In this document: piece after piece, positions 53,730 to 62,967 of the stretch | Layout of the letters: each line of letters starts with the position of its first letter | How positions within the stretch are numbered: position 1 is the stretch's first letter | From: Deltaproteobacteria bacterium | GTDB taxonomy: Bacteria; Myxococcota_A; Polyangia; Polyangiales; Polyangiaceae | Reading direction: 5' to 3' | Length of the DNA: 64,000 nucleotides | Assembly (NCBI GenBank): GCA_016875405.1 | Contig: VGRJ01000006.1 | Location: 32,204-96,203 of the forward strand | Notes under the pieces: generated by a model | What the model saw: the letters and a program-made list of their open reading frames with translations, nothing else | Database searches by the model: none | Told to the model about the DNA's origin: nothing | Program-made: the position numbers and the translations under genes

Positions 53730-55094
53730 TCACTCGAGCGCGTAGGCGTGTAAGCCGTACTCGAACTGGCACTTCGGACAGAACTTGGAGTTCGCGCCGA
53801 CCTTCAGCCGGTAGCTGCCGGGTTGAACGTTCTTGGCGACCAGCACGGGGCATGGGTTGTAAAGATCACCCTTCTTGACCATCGTCATCCCATCGTCGGC
53901 ATAAAGCGCGATCTCCGCGAACACCGCGCCGAGCTGCGTTTCGCTCTTCTTGTCGAGGTCGCAGCTCCCGCCGAACACGGGGAACACCCCCGCGACGACA
54001 CGGTTCTTCCCCTTCGGAACGACGAGCGAATACCAGTCCGCATCGCCCGTTGCCTCGACCTTTGCGAGCACGTCCGGCGCGTACGCGTTGGCCTGAGCGC
54101 TGCTGTCGTTCGGCTCGCTCTCCGCGACCGTGAGCTCCGACACGCACTTCGAGCTGCAGCCGTCGCCGTCGAGGTCGCCGCCATCGTCGCAGAGCTCTCC
54201 GTCGCCGACGACGCCATCGCCGCAGGACGACTGCTGCGTCACCTTCAAGGTGTACGCGCCGCTACCGACGCCGCCGACGACCAGATAAATCGACACGCCC
54301 TTCGGCAAAAACACCGAGAAGCTCGACAACGTTCCGTTGCCCGAGTCATCAACACAAGCCGTGGTGGACGCGGTGTCGAGGCAGTCCGTGTAGGCCCACA
54401 GCACGGTGTCCGTGAGGCCTCCTGCCGGCGCGATGGTCTCGAAGCGGTAAGCGCCGCGCGATGGCGCCGTGAAACGATGGAGCCTCACCGCGGCCGCGAG
54501 AGACTTCTGCGTGCAGCTCGACGCGCTCCCGAAGCCCTTCGGGCCACCGACCGTCGTGGCGGTGTAGGTGGTGATGGCGCCGTCCTTCTTGACGAGGTTC
54601 GGGTCGCCGAGGTCGATCGCGGCGGCACACTGCGGAGCCTTCGCCGCGTCGAACCCGCAGCTGGCCGTGCACTTGTCGCTAGGGCCATCGTCGCAGAGCT
54701 CGCCGGGTTCGACCTCGGCGTTGCCGCAGACAGGAGCCGTCCGCTTGCAGTCGACCTCGCAGCCGTCCCCGGCCTTCGCGTTGCGGTCGTCGCACTGCTC
54801 CGGCGCCTTCACCAGACCGTCGCCGCAGACCGGTGGTATCGGCGCGTCGCCGCCAGCGCCACCGCTGCCTGCAGCACCCGAGCCGCCGTCGCCGCCTGCG
54901 CTCGCCGAGGTTGCATTTGAGGAGTTCGCCGCGTCCCCGCCCGCCGAGGCCGAGGAGACCGTCGCGCCGCCAGCACCCGATCCGTTCGAGACGGTTGAAC
55001 CGCCCGAGGTCGAGGTCGCCTCTTCGCTCGAGCACGCCGCGCCGGTGAGCAGCACGGCGACACACGCGACACGCTTCAACGACGCCGCGCTCAT
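53730..55094 (-). CDS. DUF4215-type Cys-rich lipoprotein
   Basis: A 454-residue protein from ATG 55094. The lipobox is TGAAC (Cys at about 21), then a Ser/Gly/Ala spacer of about 65 residues. Three myxococcal Cys-rich repeats follow the pattern CGDG-x-E-CDD-x-GDGC-x-C: CGDGLVKAPEQCDDRN near 90, CGNAEVEPGELCDDG near 120 and CGDGVVGDGELCDDGG near 290. Between and after them are beta-sandwich-like regions with ESEPNDSSAQANA and TGDADWYSLVVPKGK, as in bacterial pre-peptidase C-terminal domains. It is probably a surface protein. Its ATG overlaps the stop of the upstream lipoprotein gene. Confidence 0.8.
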   Translation of the reverse strand: MSAASLKRVACVAVLLTGAACSSEEATSTSGGSTVSNGSGAGGATVSSASAGGDAANSSNATSASAGGDGGSGAAGSGGAGGDAPIPPVCGDGLVKAPEQCDDRNAKAGDGCEVDCKRTAPVCGNAEVEPGELCDDGPSDKCTASCGFDAAKAPQCAAAIDLGDPNLVKKDGAITTYTATTVGGPKGFGSASSCTQKSLAAAVRLHRFTAPSRGAYRFETIAPAGGLTDTVLWAYTDCLDTASTTACVDDSGNGTLSSFSVFLPKGVSIYLVVGGVGSGAYTLKVTQQSSCGDGVVGDGELCDDGGDLDGDGCSSKCVSELTVAESEPNDSSAQANAYAPDVLAKVEATGDADWYSLVVPKGKNRVVAGVFPVFGGSCDLDKKSETQLGAVFAEIALYADDGMTMVKKGDLYNPCPVLVAKNVQPGSYRLKVGANSKFCPKCQFEYGLHAYALE

Positions 55095-55537
55095 GAGCCT
55101 CCGAGCCCGCCCGTGCTGCTGCTGCTCTCGAACTGACACCCCGTCTCGCAGAGCTGACGCGCGGAGGCGTTCGGAGAACAGGCGGAACAACAGAGGGAGC
55201 ACGCAATATCGCTGTCGGTACCAGCCTGACACTCCTCGCCGTAGACGCGCCCGTCGCCGTCGGTGTCCCAGGCCGCGAGGTTGCACGCGTTCCCCTGCTG
55301 GCCGCAGCTCGGGTCGCCCTTCGGGCAGTACATCGCGCAAATAAACGGTCCACCATCCAGGTCGGGCGGACAGTACGTCTGGATCACGCCTTCGGGCGCA
55401 TCCGAGACCTCGAGCGGAGGTCCCTTCAATGCGTCGCGCGGCGGCGATTCCGACGGAGCATCGACGGCTCCAGAGATGCAGGCCGAGACGAGCGACGATG
55501 TCGCGACCAACCCTGCGAGGGACATCCAGGTTCGCAT
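55091..55537 (-). CDS. Small Cys-rich lipoprotein with EF-hand-like segment
   Basis: A 148-residue protein from ATG 55537. The lipobox is VSAC (Cys at about 20). The mature part has at least 13 cysteines, including ACSLCCSACS near 115 and CAMYCPKGDPSC near 68. The segment AAWDTDGDGRVYGEE near 92 has the spacing of a calcium-binding EF-hand loop (D-x-D-x-D-x-R-x-x-x-x-E). Its stop overlaps the start of the DUF4215 lipoprotein gene (ATGA), so the two are one translational unit. Family unknown. Confidence 0.7.
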   Translation of the reverse strand: MRTWMSLAGLVATSSLVSACISGAVDAPSESPPRDALKGPPLEVSDAPEGVIQTYCPPDLDGGPFICAMYCPKGDPSCGQQGNACNLAAWDTDGDGRVYGEECQAGTDSDIACSLCCSACSPNASARQLCETGCQFESSSSTGGLGGS

Positions 55538-55671
55538 GATGCCGAATAGTTTAACCGAAGGCGCCGCCCGGCGTAAGGCGCATCGGTACCCGTCGACGCG
55601 CGACGTGTGACGGAGTGTCACGTCGCCAAACCATTGCCGGCGACAGCCGCGCGGCGCGTGAAATCGCGGCG

Positions 55672-55995
55672 TCAGACCGAGAAGGAGCTGCCGCAGCCGC
55701 AGGTGCTCGTCACGTTCGGGTTCGAGAACTTGAAGCCTGACCCGTAGAGCCCCTCGACGTAGTCGATCTCGGTCCCGTCGAGGTACTGGTAGCTCAGGGG
55801 GTCGATGTACATCTTGACGCCCTTGTCCTCGAACTCCTCGTCCATCGGCGTGGGCGTGTCCTCGAAGTAGAGGTCGTAGTTGAAGCCCGCGCACCCGCCG
55901 CCGATCACCCGGAGCCGCAGGCCCTGCCCGAGGAGGCTCTCCTCGGTGGCGATGTCCTTGACCTTGGTAGCGGCGCGCTCGGTAATCGTGATCAT
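55672..55995 (-). CDS. erpA: A-type iron-sulfur carrier (ErpA/IscA family)
   Basis: A 107-residue protein. The three cluster-binding cysteines are in GGGCAGFNYDLYF near 35 and in CGCGSSFSV at the C-terminus. It carries and inserts iron-sulfur clusters into target proteins. The acidic middle part and YLDGTEIDYVEGLYGSGF are typical of ErpA. It has the usual length. No isc or suf genes are adjacent. It is divergent from gcvT, with 81 bases between the starts. Confidence 0.92.
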   Translation of the reverse strand: MITITERAATKVKDIATEESLLGQGLRLRVIGGGCAGFNYDLYFEDTPTPMDEEFEDKGVKMYIDPLSYQYLDGTEIDYVEGLYGSGFKFSNPNVTSTCGCGSSFSV

Positions 55996-56076
55996 GACCG
56001 CAGGAAAATAACCTTAGGTGAGGTTACGCGCCAGAGCCATTTCCGGCGCGCGCGATCCAGGTTAGAAGCCTCGCCC

Positions 56077-57180
56077 GTGACCGAGGAAATGCTCGCACGA
56101 ACGCCGCTCTACAACCGTCATGTCGCGCTGGGCGCGCGCATGGTGCCATTCGCGGGCTACGAGATGCCCGTTCAGTACGAGGGCGTGAAGCAAGAGCACC
56201 TCGCGGTGCGAAGCGCGGCCGGCCTCTTCGACGTGTCTCACATGGGCGAGCTCGAGCTCGTGGGCCCCGAGGCGGGCGCGGTGATCGACGGGCTCATCAC
56301 CAACGACGCCTCGAAGCTCGTCGACGGGCGCGCGCTCTACACCTGCGCCTGCAACGAGCGAGGGACGATCCTCGACGATCTCATCGTCTACCGCCTGCGC
56401 GCCGACCGCTGGCTCGTCGTCTGCAACGCCTCGAACCGGTCGAAGATCGCGCCGCACTTCCAGGCCGCCGCCGCGGGCCGCTGCGCCATCGAGGACGCCT
56501 CGGATCGAACCGCGCTCCTCGCGCTGCAGGGCCCGAAGGCGCTCGAGATCGCCGGCCGCGTCGGCGGCGCCTCGCTCGTGGAGCTGAAGAGCTTCGGCCT
56601 CGCCGAGCTCGTCCTCGCGGGAGTGCATGCGCTGGTCGCGCGCACCGGCTACACCGGGGAAGACGGCGTCGAGATCTTCTGCGCATCGAACGACGTCGTC
56701 GCGCTATGGGACGCGCTCCTCGACGCCGGCCGTGACCTCGGGCTCGTCCCGGCGGGGCTCGCGGCCCGCGACACGCTGCGGCTCGAGGCGCGCCTCTCGC
56801 TCTACGGCAACGACATTGACGAGACGACGAACCCGCTCGAGGCCGGCCTCGGCTGGACCGTCAAGCTCGACAAGCCCGGCTTCCTCGGCAAGAACGCGCT
56901 CGTCGCGCAGAAGGCCGCCGGGCTCGCGCGAAAGCTCGTAGGCCTCGAGATGGTGGGGCGCGGGATCGCACGCCACGGCTACCCGCTGCTCGACGCGACG
57001 GGCGCCAGCATCGGCACCTGCACGAGCGGCAGCCCCTCGCCGACGCTCGGCACGAACATCGGCCTCGGCTACGTCGCGGTCGGTCACGATGCGGTCGGAA
57101 CCAAGCTCCTCGTCGATTGCCGCGGCAAGTCGATCGAAGCCGTCGTGGTGCCGACACCGTTCTACAAGCGCCCGACCTGA
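56077..57180 (+). CDS. gcvT: Glycine cleavage system T protein (aminomethyltransferase)
   Basis: A 367-residue enzyme from GTG 56077. It releases ammonia from the aminomethyl-lipoyl group on GcvH and passes the carbon to tetrahydrofolate. RTPLYNRHVALGARMVPFAG at the start, YEGVKQEHLAVRSAAGLFD with the conserved Asp, ARTGYTGEDGVEIF near 190 and AARDTLRLEARLSLYGNDI near 235 are the family signatures. The C-terminal domain has GTCTSGSPSPTLGTNIGLGY. It heads the gcvT-gcvH-gcvPA set. Confidence 0.96.
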   Translation: MTEEMLARTPLYNRHVALGARMVPFAGYEMPVQYEGVKQEHLAVRSAAGLFDVSHMGELELVGPEAGAVIDGLITNDASKLVDGRALYTCACNERGTILDDLIVYRLRADRWLVVCNASNRSKIAPHFQAAAAGRCAIEDASDRTALLALQGPKALEIAGRVGGASLVELKSFGLAELVLAGVHALVARTGYTGEDGVEIFCASNDVVALWDALLDAGRDLGLVPAGLAARDTLRLEARLSLYGNDIDETTNPLEAGLGWTVKLDKPGFLGKNALVAQKAAGLARKLVGLEMVGRGIARHGYPLLDATGASIGTCTSGSPSPTLGTNIGLGYVAVGHDAVGTKLLVDCRGKSIEAVVVPTPFYKRPT

Positions 57181-57288
57181 GCCCTCGAGACCTCACGCCG
57201 ATGGCGCCCGGCACTCGGCGCCGACGACACCGACCAACGCATGCACCCTCCCCGCCGCGAGCGCGGGAGCACCGGAAAGGCAAGACCG

Positions 57289-57684
57289 ATGAGCAGCGAG
57301 ATCAAGAGCGACCGCGTGTACACGAAGGACCACGAGTGGGCGAAGGCCGACGGAGACGCCGTCGTCATCGGCATCACCGCCTTCGCCGTCGAGCAGCTCG
57401 GCGACATCACCCTCGTGAACCTCGACGTCGCCGAGGGGGACACCGTCGAAGCGGGCAAGCCCTTCGGCACGGTCGAGAGCGTGAAGACGCTCGCGGACCT
57501 GTTCGCACCCTTGAGCGGCAAGGTCGCGCGCGTCAACAAGGCCCTCGAGGAGCGCCCTGAGCTCGTGAACGACGACTGTTACGGCGAGGCCTGGATGGTG
57601 GCCATCGTCCCGACCGATCGATCGGCCATCGACGGCTTGCTCGATGCGGCCGCGTACGACAAGCTCCTATCCGAATCGCACTGA
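57289..57684 (+). CDS. gcvH: Glycine cleavage system H protein
   Basis: A 131-residue lipoyl carrier from ATG 57289. YTKDHEWAKADGDAVVIGIT at the start and FGTVESVKTLADLFAPLSG around residue 66 identify it. The lysine of ESVK is the lipoylation site. NKALEERPELVNDDCYGEAW is also conserved. It shuttles the aminomethyl group among the P, T and L proteins. It follows gcvT by 108 bases and precedes gcvPA by 72. Confidence 0.96.
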   Translation: MSSEIKSDRVYTKDHEWAKADGDAVVIGITAFAVEQLGDITLVNLDVAEGDTVEAGKPFGTVESVKTLADLFAPLSGKVARVNKALEERPELVNDDCYGEAWMVAIVPTDRSAIDGLLDAAAYDKLLSESH

Positions 57685-57756
57685 CCCGCGACCGCGCGCC
57701 GCTTCACCGAGCCGCGCGTCCGTCCTTCGGAACCCGCCCACCCTACGACGAAGCCC

Positions 57757-59106
57757 ATGCGCTACCTCCCTCACAGCGCCGAAGAAATTCAGTCGATGCT
57801 CGCCTCGTGCGGGGTCGCCTCGCTCGATGACTTGTTCGGCTCGATCCCCGAAGAGGTACGCCTCCGGCGACGCCTCGACATGGATCCGGCGCTCGACGAA
57901 TCGACGCTGATGCGCCATGTGCGAGACCTTGGCGAGAGGAACGCGGCGGCGCGGATGACGAGCTTTCTCGGTGCGGGTGCGTACGACCACGTGTTCCCGG
58001 CAGCCGCCGACCAGCTGCTCCTCAGGAGCGAGTTCTACACGGCATACACGCCCTATCAGCCCGAGGTCGCGCAGGGCACCCTGCAGGTCATCTTCGAGTT
58101 TCAGACGATCGTCAGCGAGATCCTCGGGCTGCCGGTCGCGAACGCCTCGATGTACGACGCGTCGACCGGCCTCGCCGAGGCGGTGCTCATGGCTCGCCGA
58201 TTGACCGAGCGCGACCGCACCATCTTGTGCGGCTCGATCCACCCCGAGTACACCGAGACGGTGAAGACCTACGCCCGTGAGCTCGACCACGGCAACGAGA
58301 ACTGGGTCGACGTCCCTGCGAGCCCCTCGGGCGCCTCGGATCTCGCCGCGCTCACGAGCGCCATCGACGAGCACACCGCGTCCGTGGTCGTCGGCTACCC
58401 GAGCTTCTACGGCACCGTCAGCGATCTGCGCGCGTTGGCCGCGAAGGCGCAGTCCGTCGGCGCGCTGTTCATCACCGTGACGCAGGATCCGTTCGCGCTC
58501 GCGCTGATCGAGTCGCCCGGGGCGATCGGGGCTGACATCGCCGTCGCCGAGGGGCAACCGCTCGGCCTGCCACCTCAGTTCGGCGGCCCGGGCGTCGGGC
58601 TCTTCGCGTGCAAGCAGGACCGCAAGATGCTGCAGCAGCTGCCCGGTCGCATCGTCGGTGAGACGGTCGACAAGGACGGCAAGCGCGGGTACGTGCTCAC
58701 CCTCGCCACGCGCGAGCAACACATCCGGCGCGAGCGCGCGACGAGCAACATCTGCACGAACAGCGGCCTCTGCGCGACGGCCCTGACCATCAAGATGTGC
58801 ATGATCGGCAAGCGCGGGTTCATCGAGGCCGCCGAGCTCTGCCTGTCGAAGGCGCGCTACCTCGCCGACAAGCTCGGCGCATTGCCGGGTCACACGATCG
58901 TGAGCGATGCCCCGTTCTTCAACGAGTTCGTGCTCGAGCTGCCCGGGGACGCGAAGGGCACGCTCGACAAGCTCGCCGGGCTGGGGATCCTGGGCGGCCT
59001 CGATCTCGGTCGCTTCGCGCCCGCGCGCTCGAACCAGCTGCTCGTCGCGGTGACCGAAAAGCACAGCCGCGAAGACCTCGATCGCCTGGTCGCGGCGCTC
59101 TCGTGA
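57757..59106 (+). CDS. gcvPA: Glycine decarboxylase subunit 1 (P protein, N-terminal half)
   Basis: A 449-residue protein matching the N-terminal half of the P protein in organisms with a split enzyme. FLGAGAYDHVFPAAADQLLL near 70, AYTPYQPEVAQGTLQVIFEF near 95, NASMYDASTGLAEAVLMA near 128 and LGLPPQFGGPGVGLFA near 268 are characteristic. The PLP lysine lies in the other subunit, GcvPB, which is needed for activity. GcvPB is not encoded next to it here. Confidence 0.95.
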   Translation: MRYLPHSAEEIQSMLASCGVASLDDLFGSIPEEVRLRRRLDMDPALDESTLMRHVRDLGERNAAARMTSFLGAGAYDHVFPAAADQLLLRSEFYTAYTPYQPEVAQGTLQVIFEFQTIVSEILGLPVANASMYDASTGLAEAVLMARRLTERDRTILCGSIHPEYTETVKTYARELDHGNENWVDVPASPSGASDLAALTSAIDEHTASVVVGYPSFYGTVSDLRALAAKAQSVGALFITVTQDPFALALIESPGAIGADIAVAEGQPLGLPPQFGGPGVGLFACKQDRKMLQQLPGRIVGETVDKDGKRGYVLTLATREQHIRRERATSNICTNSGLCATALTIKMCMIGKRGFIEAAELCLSKARYLADKLGALPGHTIVSDAPFFNEFVLELPGDAKGTLDKLAGLGILGGLDLGRFAPARSNQLLVAVTEKHSREDLDRLVAALS

Positions 59107-59183
59107 CCTGAGCCTCGTCGGGCTCGGCGCGGGTCGGATGGGGCGCTTGCGGGCGACGCGCGCTCGTGGGAGGTTCGGGCGTC

Positions 59184-59552
59184 GTGAGCCACTCCGAGAT
59201 CCCGACGGTCCGACCGCTGCGCGTGCCGGTGACCTTGGTGGTTGGCGGCAGCGATCGATTGATCGGCCTCGTGAGCGAGGCGGCGATCTCCGCGCAGCTG
59301 CTCGTGGCCGAGTGCTGCCCTAGCGACGCCGCGACCACCGCGGCCGAGATGCGCCCGCTCGTGCTCGTGCTGCCGCGCGACGTATACGAGTCCGATCGCG
59401 AGGGATTCGACAGCCTCGCGCGCGACGTGCGGTCGAGGATCCTCGTCGCCGACGACGACCTCCTCGACCCGATCGAGCTCGAGGCACAGCTCGCCATTCT
59501 CATGGGCGAGGCCGAGAGCGCAAGGCCGAGCTGGACCGGCGAGCTCGGCTGA
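59184..59552 (+). CDS. Small hypothetical protein, receiver-like fold possible
   Basis: A 122-residue protein from GTG 59184, which has GGAGG 12 bases upstream. It alternates strands and helices: VPVTLVVGGSDRLIGLV, AQLLVAECCPSDA, MRPLVLVLPRDVY and SRILVADDDLLDP. The order resembles a degenerate receiver domain, but the phospho-acceptor Asp of a receiver is not evident (VLVLPRD). It lies where gcvPB might be expected, 77 bases after gcvPA, but has no similarity to it. Function unknown. Confidence 0.6.
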   Translation: MSHSEIPTVRPLRVPVTLVVGGSDRLIGLVSEAAISAQLLVAECCPSDAATTAAEMRPLVLVLPRDVYESDREGFDSLARDVRSRILVADDDLLDPIELEAQLAILMGEAESARPSWTGELG

Positions 59553-59649
59553 CCTCGACCCCTCACCTCGCCGGCGTCGAGAAATGAGAAAGGGGCACTG
59601 TAAGGCGCCTCCGCAGGGCGCGTTCTTTCGGCACACCACGGAGGAACCC

Positions 59650-60732
59650 ATGACCATCCGACACCGCCCTCTTGCGCTCACCGCCTTCGCGCCCCTCGTC
59701 CTCGTCGCCTGCGGCACGACGACGCAGCCGTCCGTCACCTCGCCGAGCTCCGAGTCGTATCAACGCTCGACCGAGGTACCGTCGACGCACCCACCGAGCG
59801 TCCACCAAGACGACGCGGGCCGCCCCGAGCCGTTCCCCGAGGGCGCTCCTGCCCCGGAGGCGCGCGAACACGAGGGCATGCCGATGCGCGGTCCGAGCGA
59901 CGAGCCCACCGCACCGCCCGTAGCCGCCCCGCACGATGGCGACGGCCGAGGCGAGTCGGGCTTCGGCGTCGCCGAGGGCTCCGGTGCCAGCGGGGCGTCG
60001 AAGTCCGAGGCCAAGAGCGCCGAAGCCTACCGAGGTCGCGGAGGGCACTCGCCGTACCGCCACTCGCCTCCCGAGTATCGCCCAGGCCTCGCGACCGAGT
60101 GGGGTGAAGCGCGCACGTCGCACGTCTCGTCCGCCGCGTTCAGCCGCGCCGACGAGAGCCGCCCGTTCGCGATGGGCAAGCTCTTCTACAACGACTGGCG
60201 TGGCCTCGAGGGCATGAGCGGAGGCCGCCACGACGCCTACCGGGCGACCTTCGCGGTCGGCAGCGGCGTCATCGACGTGGGGCTTCGCACGGACGATGGT
60301 CGCTTCGTCAGTGGGTTTACAGCCAACGGCGACCATTTCGTCCCTGGCCATGCGGGCGAGCGCTACACGATCGTCGTGCGAAACCAAGGTCCAGGTCGCA
60401 TGGAGATCGTCGCGTCGGTCGACGGGCTCGATGTCATCGACGGCCGGCCAGCGTCGCTCGCAAAGCGCGGCTACCTCGTCGAGCCCTGGGGTCAGGTCGA
60501 GATCGAGGGGTTCCGAACGAGCACGCGCGAGGTGGCATCGTTCCGCTTTGGGAGCGTCGCGCAGTCGTACGCCGCGAAGAAGCATGGCGACACACGAAAC
60601 GTCGGCGTCATCGGGATCGCCGCCTTCCACGAGCAAGGCGATGCGCCCTGGCGCTGGACCGAGCCGCGCTACCGAGACCGTCGCATGGACGCCGAACCGT
60701 TCCCGATGCGCTTCTCGGCGCCCCCGCGTTGA
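59650..60732 (+). CDS. Hypothetical lipoprotein
   Basis: A 360-residue protein from ATG 59650, with GAGGAA just upstream as RBS. The lipobox is LVAC (Cys at about 21). A disordered region rich in Pro, Glu, Ser and Gly extends to about 150. The folded C-terminal half starts near GKLFYNDWRGLEGMSGGRHD and is rich in beta strands, with HAGERYTIVVRNQG, ASVDGLDVIDGRPAS and RGYLVEPWGQVEI. I do not recognise the family. It is convergent with the helicase gene. The 110 bases between hold nothing I can identify. Confidence 0.65.
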   Translation: MTIRHRPLALTAFAPLVLVACGTTTQPSVTSPSSESYQRSTEVPSTHPPSVHQDDAGRPEPFPEGAPAPEAREHEGMPMRGPSDEPTAPPVAAPHDGDGRGESGFGVAEGSGASGASKSEAKSAEAYRGRGGHSPYRHSPPEYRPGLATEWGEARTSHVSSAAFSRADESRPFAMGKLFYNDWRGLEGMSGGRHDAYRATFAVGSGVIDVGLRTDDGRFVSGFTANGDHFVPGHAGERYTIVVRNQGPGRMEIVASVDGLDVIDGRPASLAKRGYLVEPWGQVEIEGFRTSTREVASFRFGSVAQSYAAKKHGDTRNVGVIGIAAFHEQGDAPWRWTEPRYRDRRMDAEPFPMRFSAPPR

Positions 60733-60842
60733 CCAGCGCGCTCGCACCCTTGAGTGACGTCCATCAATTGATACGGGTCAAGCTTGGCGCCGTTCGCTCG
60801 ACCGAGGAGGGGCCCGCGTCACCACCTCGTGCCGCCGCTCGG

Positions 60843-62945
60843 TCAATCGGGTCCGCGAGCGGCCAGCAACGCCGCGAGCACGTCGGCCATCCCCGCCTGC
60901 TCGACCGCAGCGTCACCGCGCGGCGGCTCGAGCACGTCGCACTTCTCGTAGAGCTTCTCGGGCAACTCGAGGAGGAATCGGCTCGGCACGCGCTTCACGA
61001 CCCGGCCTCGAACGACGCGCGCGCGCGCGTGACACAGGAAGAGGTGCTCCTTCGCGCGCGTCACGGTGACATAGAAGAGCCGTCGCTCCTCCTCAATCTC
61101 GTCGACCGCCTCGTCAGAGAGCGCTGACGGTCCGGGATCGGTCGTACGCTCCTCGAGCGTACGCGCGTGCGGCATCAGCCCCTCTTCCAGGCCGACGGCG
61201 AAGACATAGCGAAACTCGAGCCCCTTCGCGCCGTGCATTGTGGTGAGCGTGACGTAGTCTTCCCCGTCCTCGTCCGACGAGTCCTCTCGGAGCATCATCA
61301 GCCGCACCATCTGCGCGAGGGCCGCGCGTCGGCCTGGCCTCGCGTCCTCAGGCATCGCGGCGATCGCGCGGTCGCGCTTGTCGAGGAAGCGCAAGAGCAG
61401 CTCGACGCTCGACCAGCGGCGCCCCGCAGCTTTCAGGTTCTGGCCACACTCGGCCCAGATCTGCGCCTTGAGCGCGATGCGCTCGACGAGCCGCCGCGTC
61501 GCGTCGGCCATCGGGAGCGCGTCGATGTCACGCTGAAGCTCCGCGACCACGCGCGCGTAGTCGCGACACCCCTGGCGAGCGGCATCGGCGAGCTCGCTCA
61601 CCGCGTGCGAGCGCTCGATGGTCGCCCACAACGATCGATCGTGCAGCGTCGCGTGGTGCCCGATGCGCTCGAGCGCCGCCTCCCCGATGCCGCGCGCGGG
61701 GTAGTTGAGCGTGCGACGCACGGCGAGCTCGCTCGAGTCCGGAGCGACCGCGACGAGCAAGTAGGCGAGCAGATCCTTGATCTCCTTGCGCTCGAACGTC
61801 TGCGTCCCACCGAACACGCGGTGCGGGATGCCGCGCGTTCGGAGCTCACCTTCGAGCTCGGGGGCCTGGAGGTTCGACCGGTAGAGGATGGCGACGTCGC
61901 GTGGCCGCACCTCACCAGACTGCACGAGGCGATGAATGCGGTCCCCGACCCACGCAGCCTCCGTCCCCGCGTCGGCCATCGTGATCACCTGCACCGACGA
62001 GCCCGCGCCCCTCGTCGCGCGCAGCGTCTTGCCGTGGCGACGCGCGTGGCTCGACGCGAGGACCGCGTTCGCCACCGCGAGCACGGCCGCCGAGGACCGG
62101 TAGTTCTCCTCGAGCCGCACCACCTTCGCGCCGGGGAAATGCCGCTCGAAATCGAGGATGTTGCGCACATCCGCGCCACGCCACGCGTAGATCGCCTGGT
62201 CGTCGTCGCCGACCACGCACAGGTTGCGATGCTCGGCGGCGAGGAGCCTCAGCATCTCGAGCTGCGACAGGTTCGTGTCTTGATACTCGTCAACGATGAG
62301 GAACGTGAAGCGCCGACGCCAGCGCTCGAGCACCTCGGGGATGCGCCTCCAGAGCCGCACCGGCTCGGTGACGAGATCGTCGAAGTCGAACGCCTGCAGG
62401 CTCCGCAGCATGGCCTCGTAGCGCGGGTACACCTGGGCGGTGATGGTGTCGTACTCGTCGTCCGACTCGGCGACGGTTGCGGCGTAGCCCTCCGCGTCGA
62501 GGAACGCGTTCTTCGCGAGCGAGATCCGGTTCAAGATCGCGCCGACGTCGTAGTTTCGCCCCGTGACAATGCCGCGGAGCGCATCGCGGACGAGCGAGGT
62601 GCAGTCGCCCCGGTCGAAGATCGCGAAGGCCCCCCCGCGCAGCGCGAGCGCCTTGGTCTCGCGGGTCAACACCTCGAGGCCGAAGCGATGAAACGTACAG
62701 GTGAAGAGGCCCTTCGTCGCCTGCGGCCCCGCGAGCCTCACCACCCGCTCCTGCATCTCGGCCGCAGCCTTGTTGGTGAAGGTCATCGCGAGGATGGCGT
62801 GCCCGGGCGTGCCATTGCGGATGAGCCGCGCGATGCGCTGCGTGACGACGCCGGTCTTGCCCGAGCCTGCGCCCGCGAGGACCAGCAACGGACCACGGTC
62901 GTGCTCGACCGCCTCCCGCTGCGAGGGGTTCAGCGAGATCGCCAC
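60843..62945 (-). CDS. UvrD/Rep/PcrA-family DNA helicase
   Basis: A 700-residue superfamily 1A helicase. The motifs in order are LNPSQREAV (Q motif), Ia region LAGAGSGKTGVVTQRIARL (motif I), LAMTFTNKAAAEM (Ia), LIVDEYQDTN (II, near 220), VVGDDDQAIYAWRGA (III), LEENYRSS (IV), VTLTTMHGAKGLEF (V, near 573) and FYVTVTRAKEHLFL (VI). It lacks the long C-terminal extension of UvrD or PcrA and resembles Rep in length. It unwinds DNA 3' to 5' in repair or at blocked forks. There is no LexA-like box before it. It follows the PEGA-type gene by 22 bases. Confidence 0.92.
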   Translation of the reverse strand: MAISLNPSQREAVEHDRGPLLVLAGAGSGKTGVVTQRIARLIRNGTPGHAILAMTFTNKAAAEMQERVVRLAGPQATKGLFTCTFHRFGLEVLTRETKALALRGGAFAIFDRGDCTSLVRDALRGIVTGRNYDVGAILNRISLAKNAFLDAEGYAATVAESDDEYDTITAQVYPRYEAMLRSLQAFDFDDLVTEPVRLWRRIPEVLERWRRRFTFLIVDEYQDTNLSQLEMLRLLAAEHRNLCVVGDDDQAIYAWRGADVRNILDFERHFPGAKVVRLEENYRSSAAVLAVANAVLASSHARRHGKTLRATRGAGSSVQVITMADAGTEAAWVGDRIHRLVQSGEVRPRDVAILYRSNLQAPELEGELRTRGIPHRVFGGTQTFERKEIKDLLAYLLVAVAPDSSELAVRRTLNYPARGIGEAALERIGHHATLHDRSLWATIERSHAVSELADAARQGCRDYARVVAELQRDIDALPMADATRRLVERIALKAQIWAECGQNLKAAGRRWSSVELLLRFLDKRDRAIAAMPEDARPGRRAALAQMVRLMMLREDSSDEDGEDYVTLTTMHGAKGLEFRYVFAVGLEEGLMPHARTLEERTTDPGPSALSDEAVDEIEEERRLFYVTVTRAKEHLFLCHARARVVRGRVVKRVPSRFLLELPEKLYEKCDVLEPPRGDAAVEQAGMADVLAALLAARGPD

Positions 62946-62967
62946 GACCTTCGCCTCGAACGCGTGG

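Noticed and set aside
55996..56076. Glycine riboswitch before gcvT
   Set aside because: Only 81 bases separate erpA and gcvT, too short for a tandem glycine aptamer, and I see no aptamer core.
59601..59630. GCGCC/GGCGC hairpin followed by GTTCTTTC before the lipoprotein gene at 59650
   Set aside because: The stem is only 5 bp and the T tract is interrupted. It is too weak to call a terminator.
60733..60842. AT-richer patch with CAATTG between convergent genes, considered as a promoter
   Set aside because: It lies between two 3' ends with no gene to drive, and no convincing -10/-35 pair points at one.
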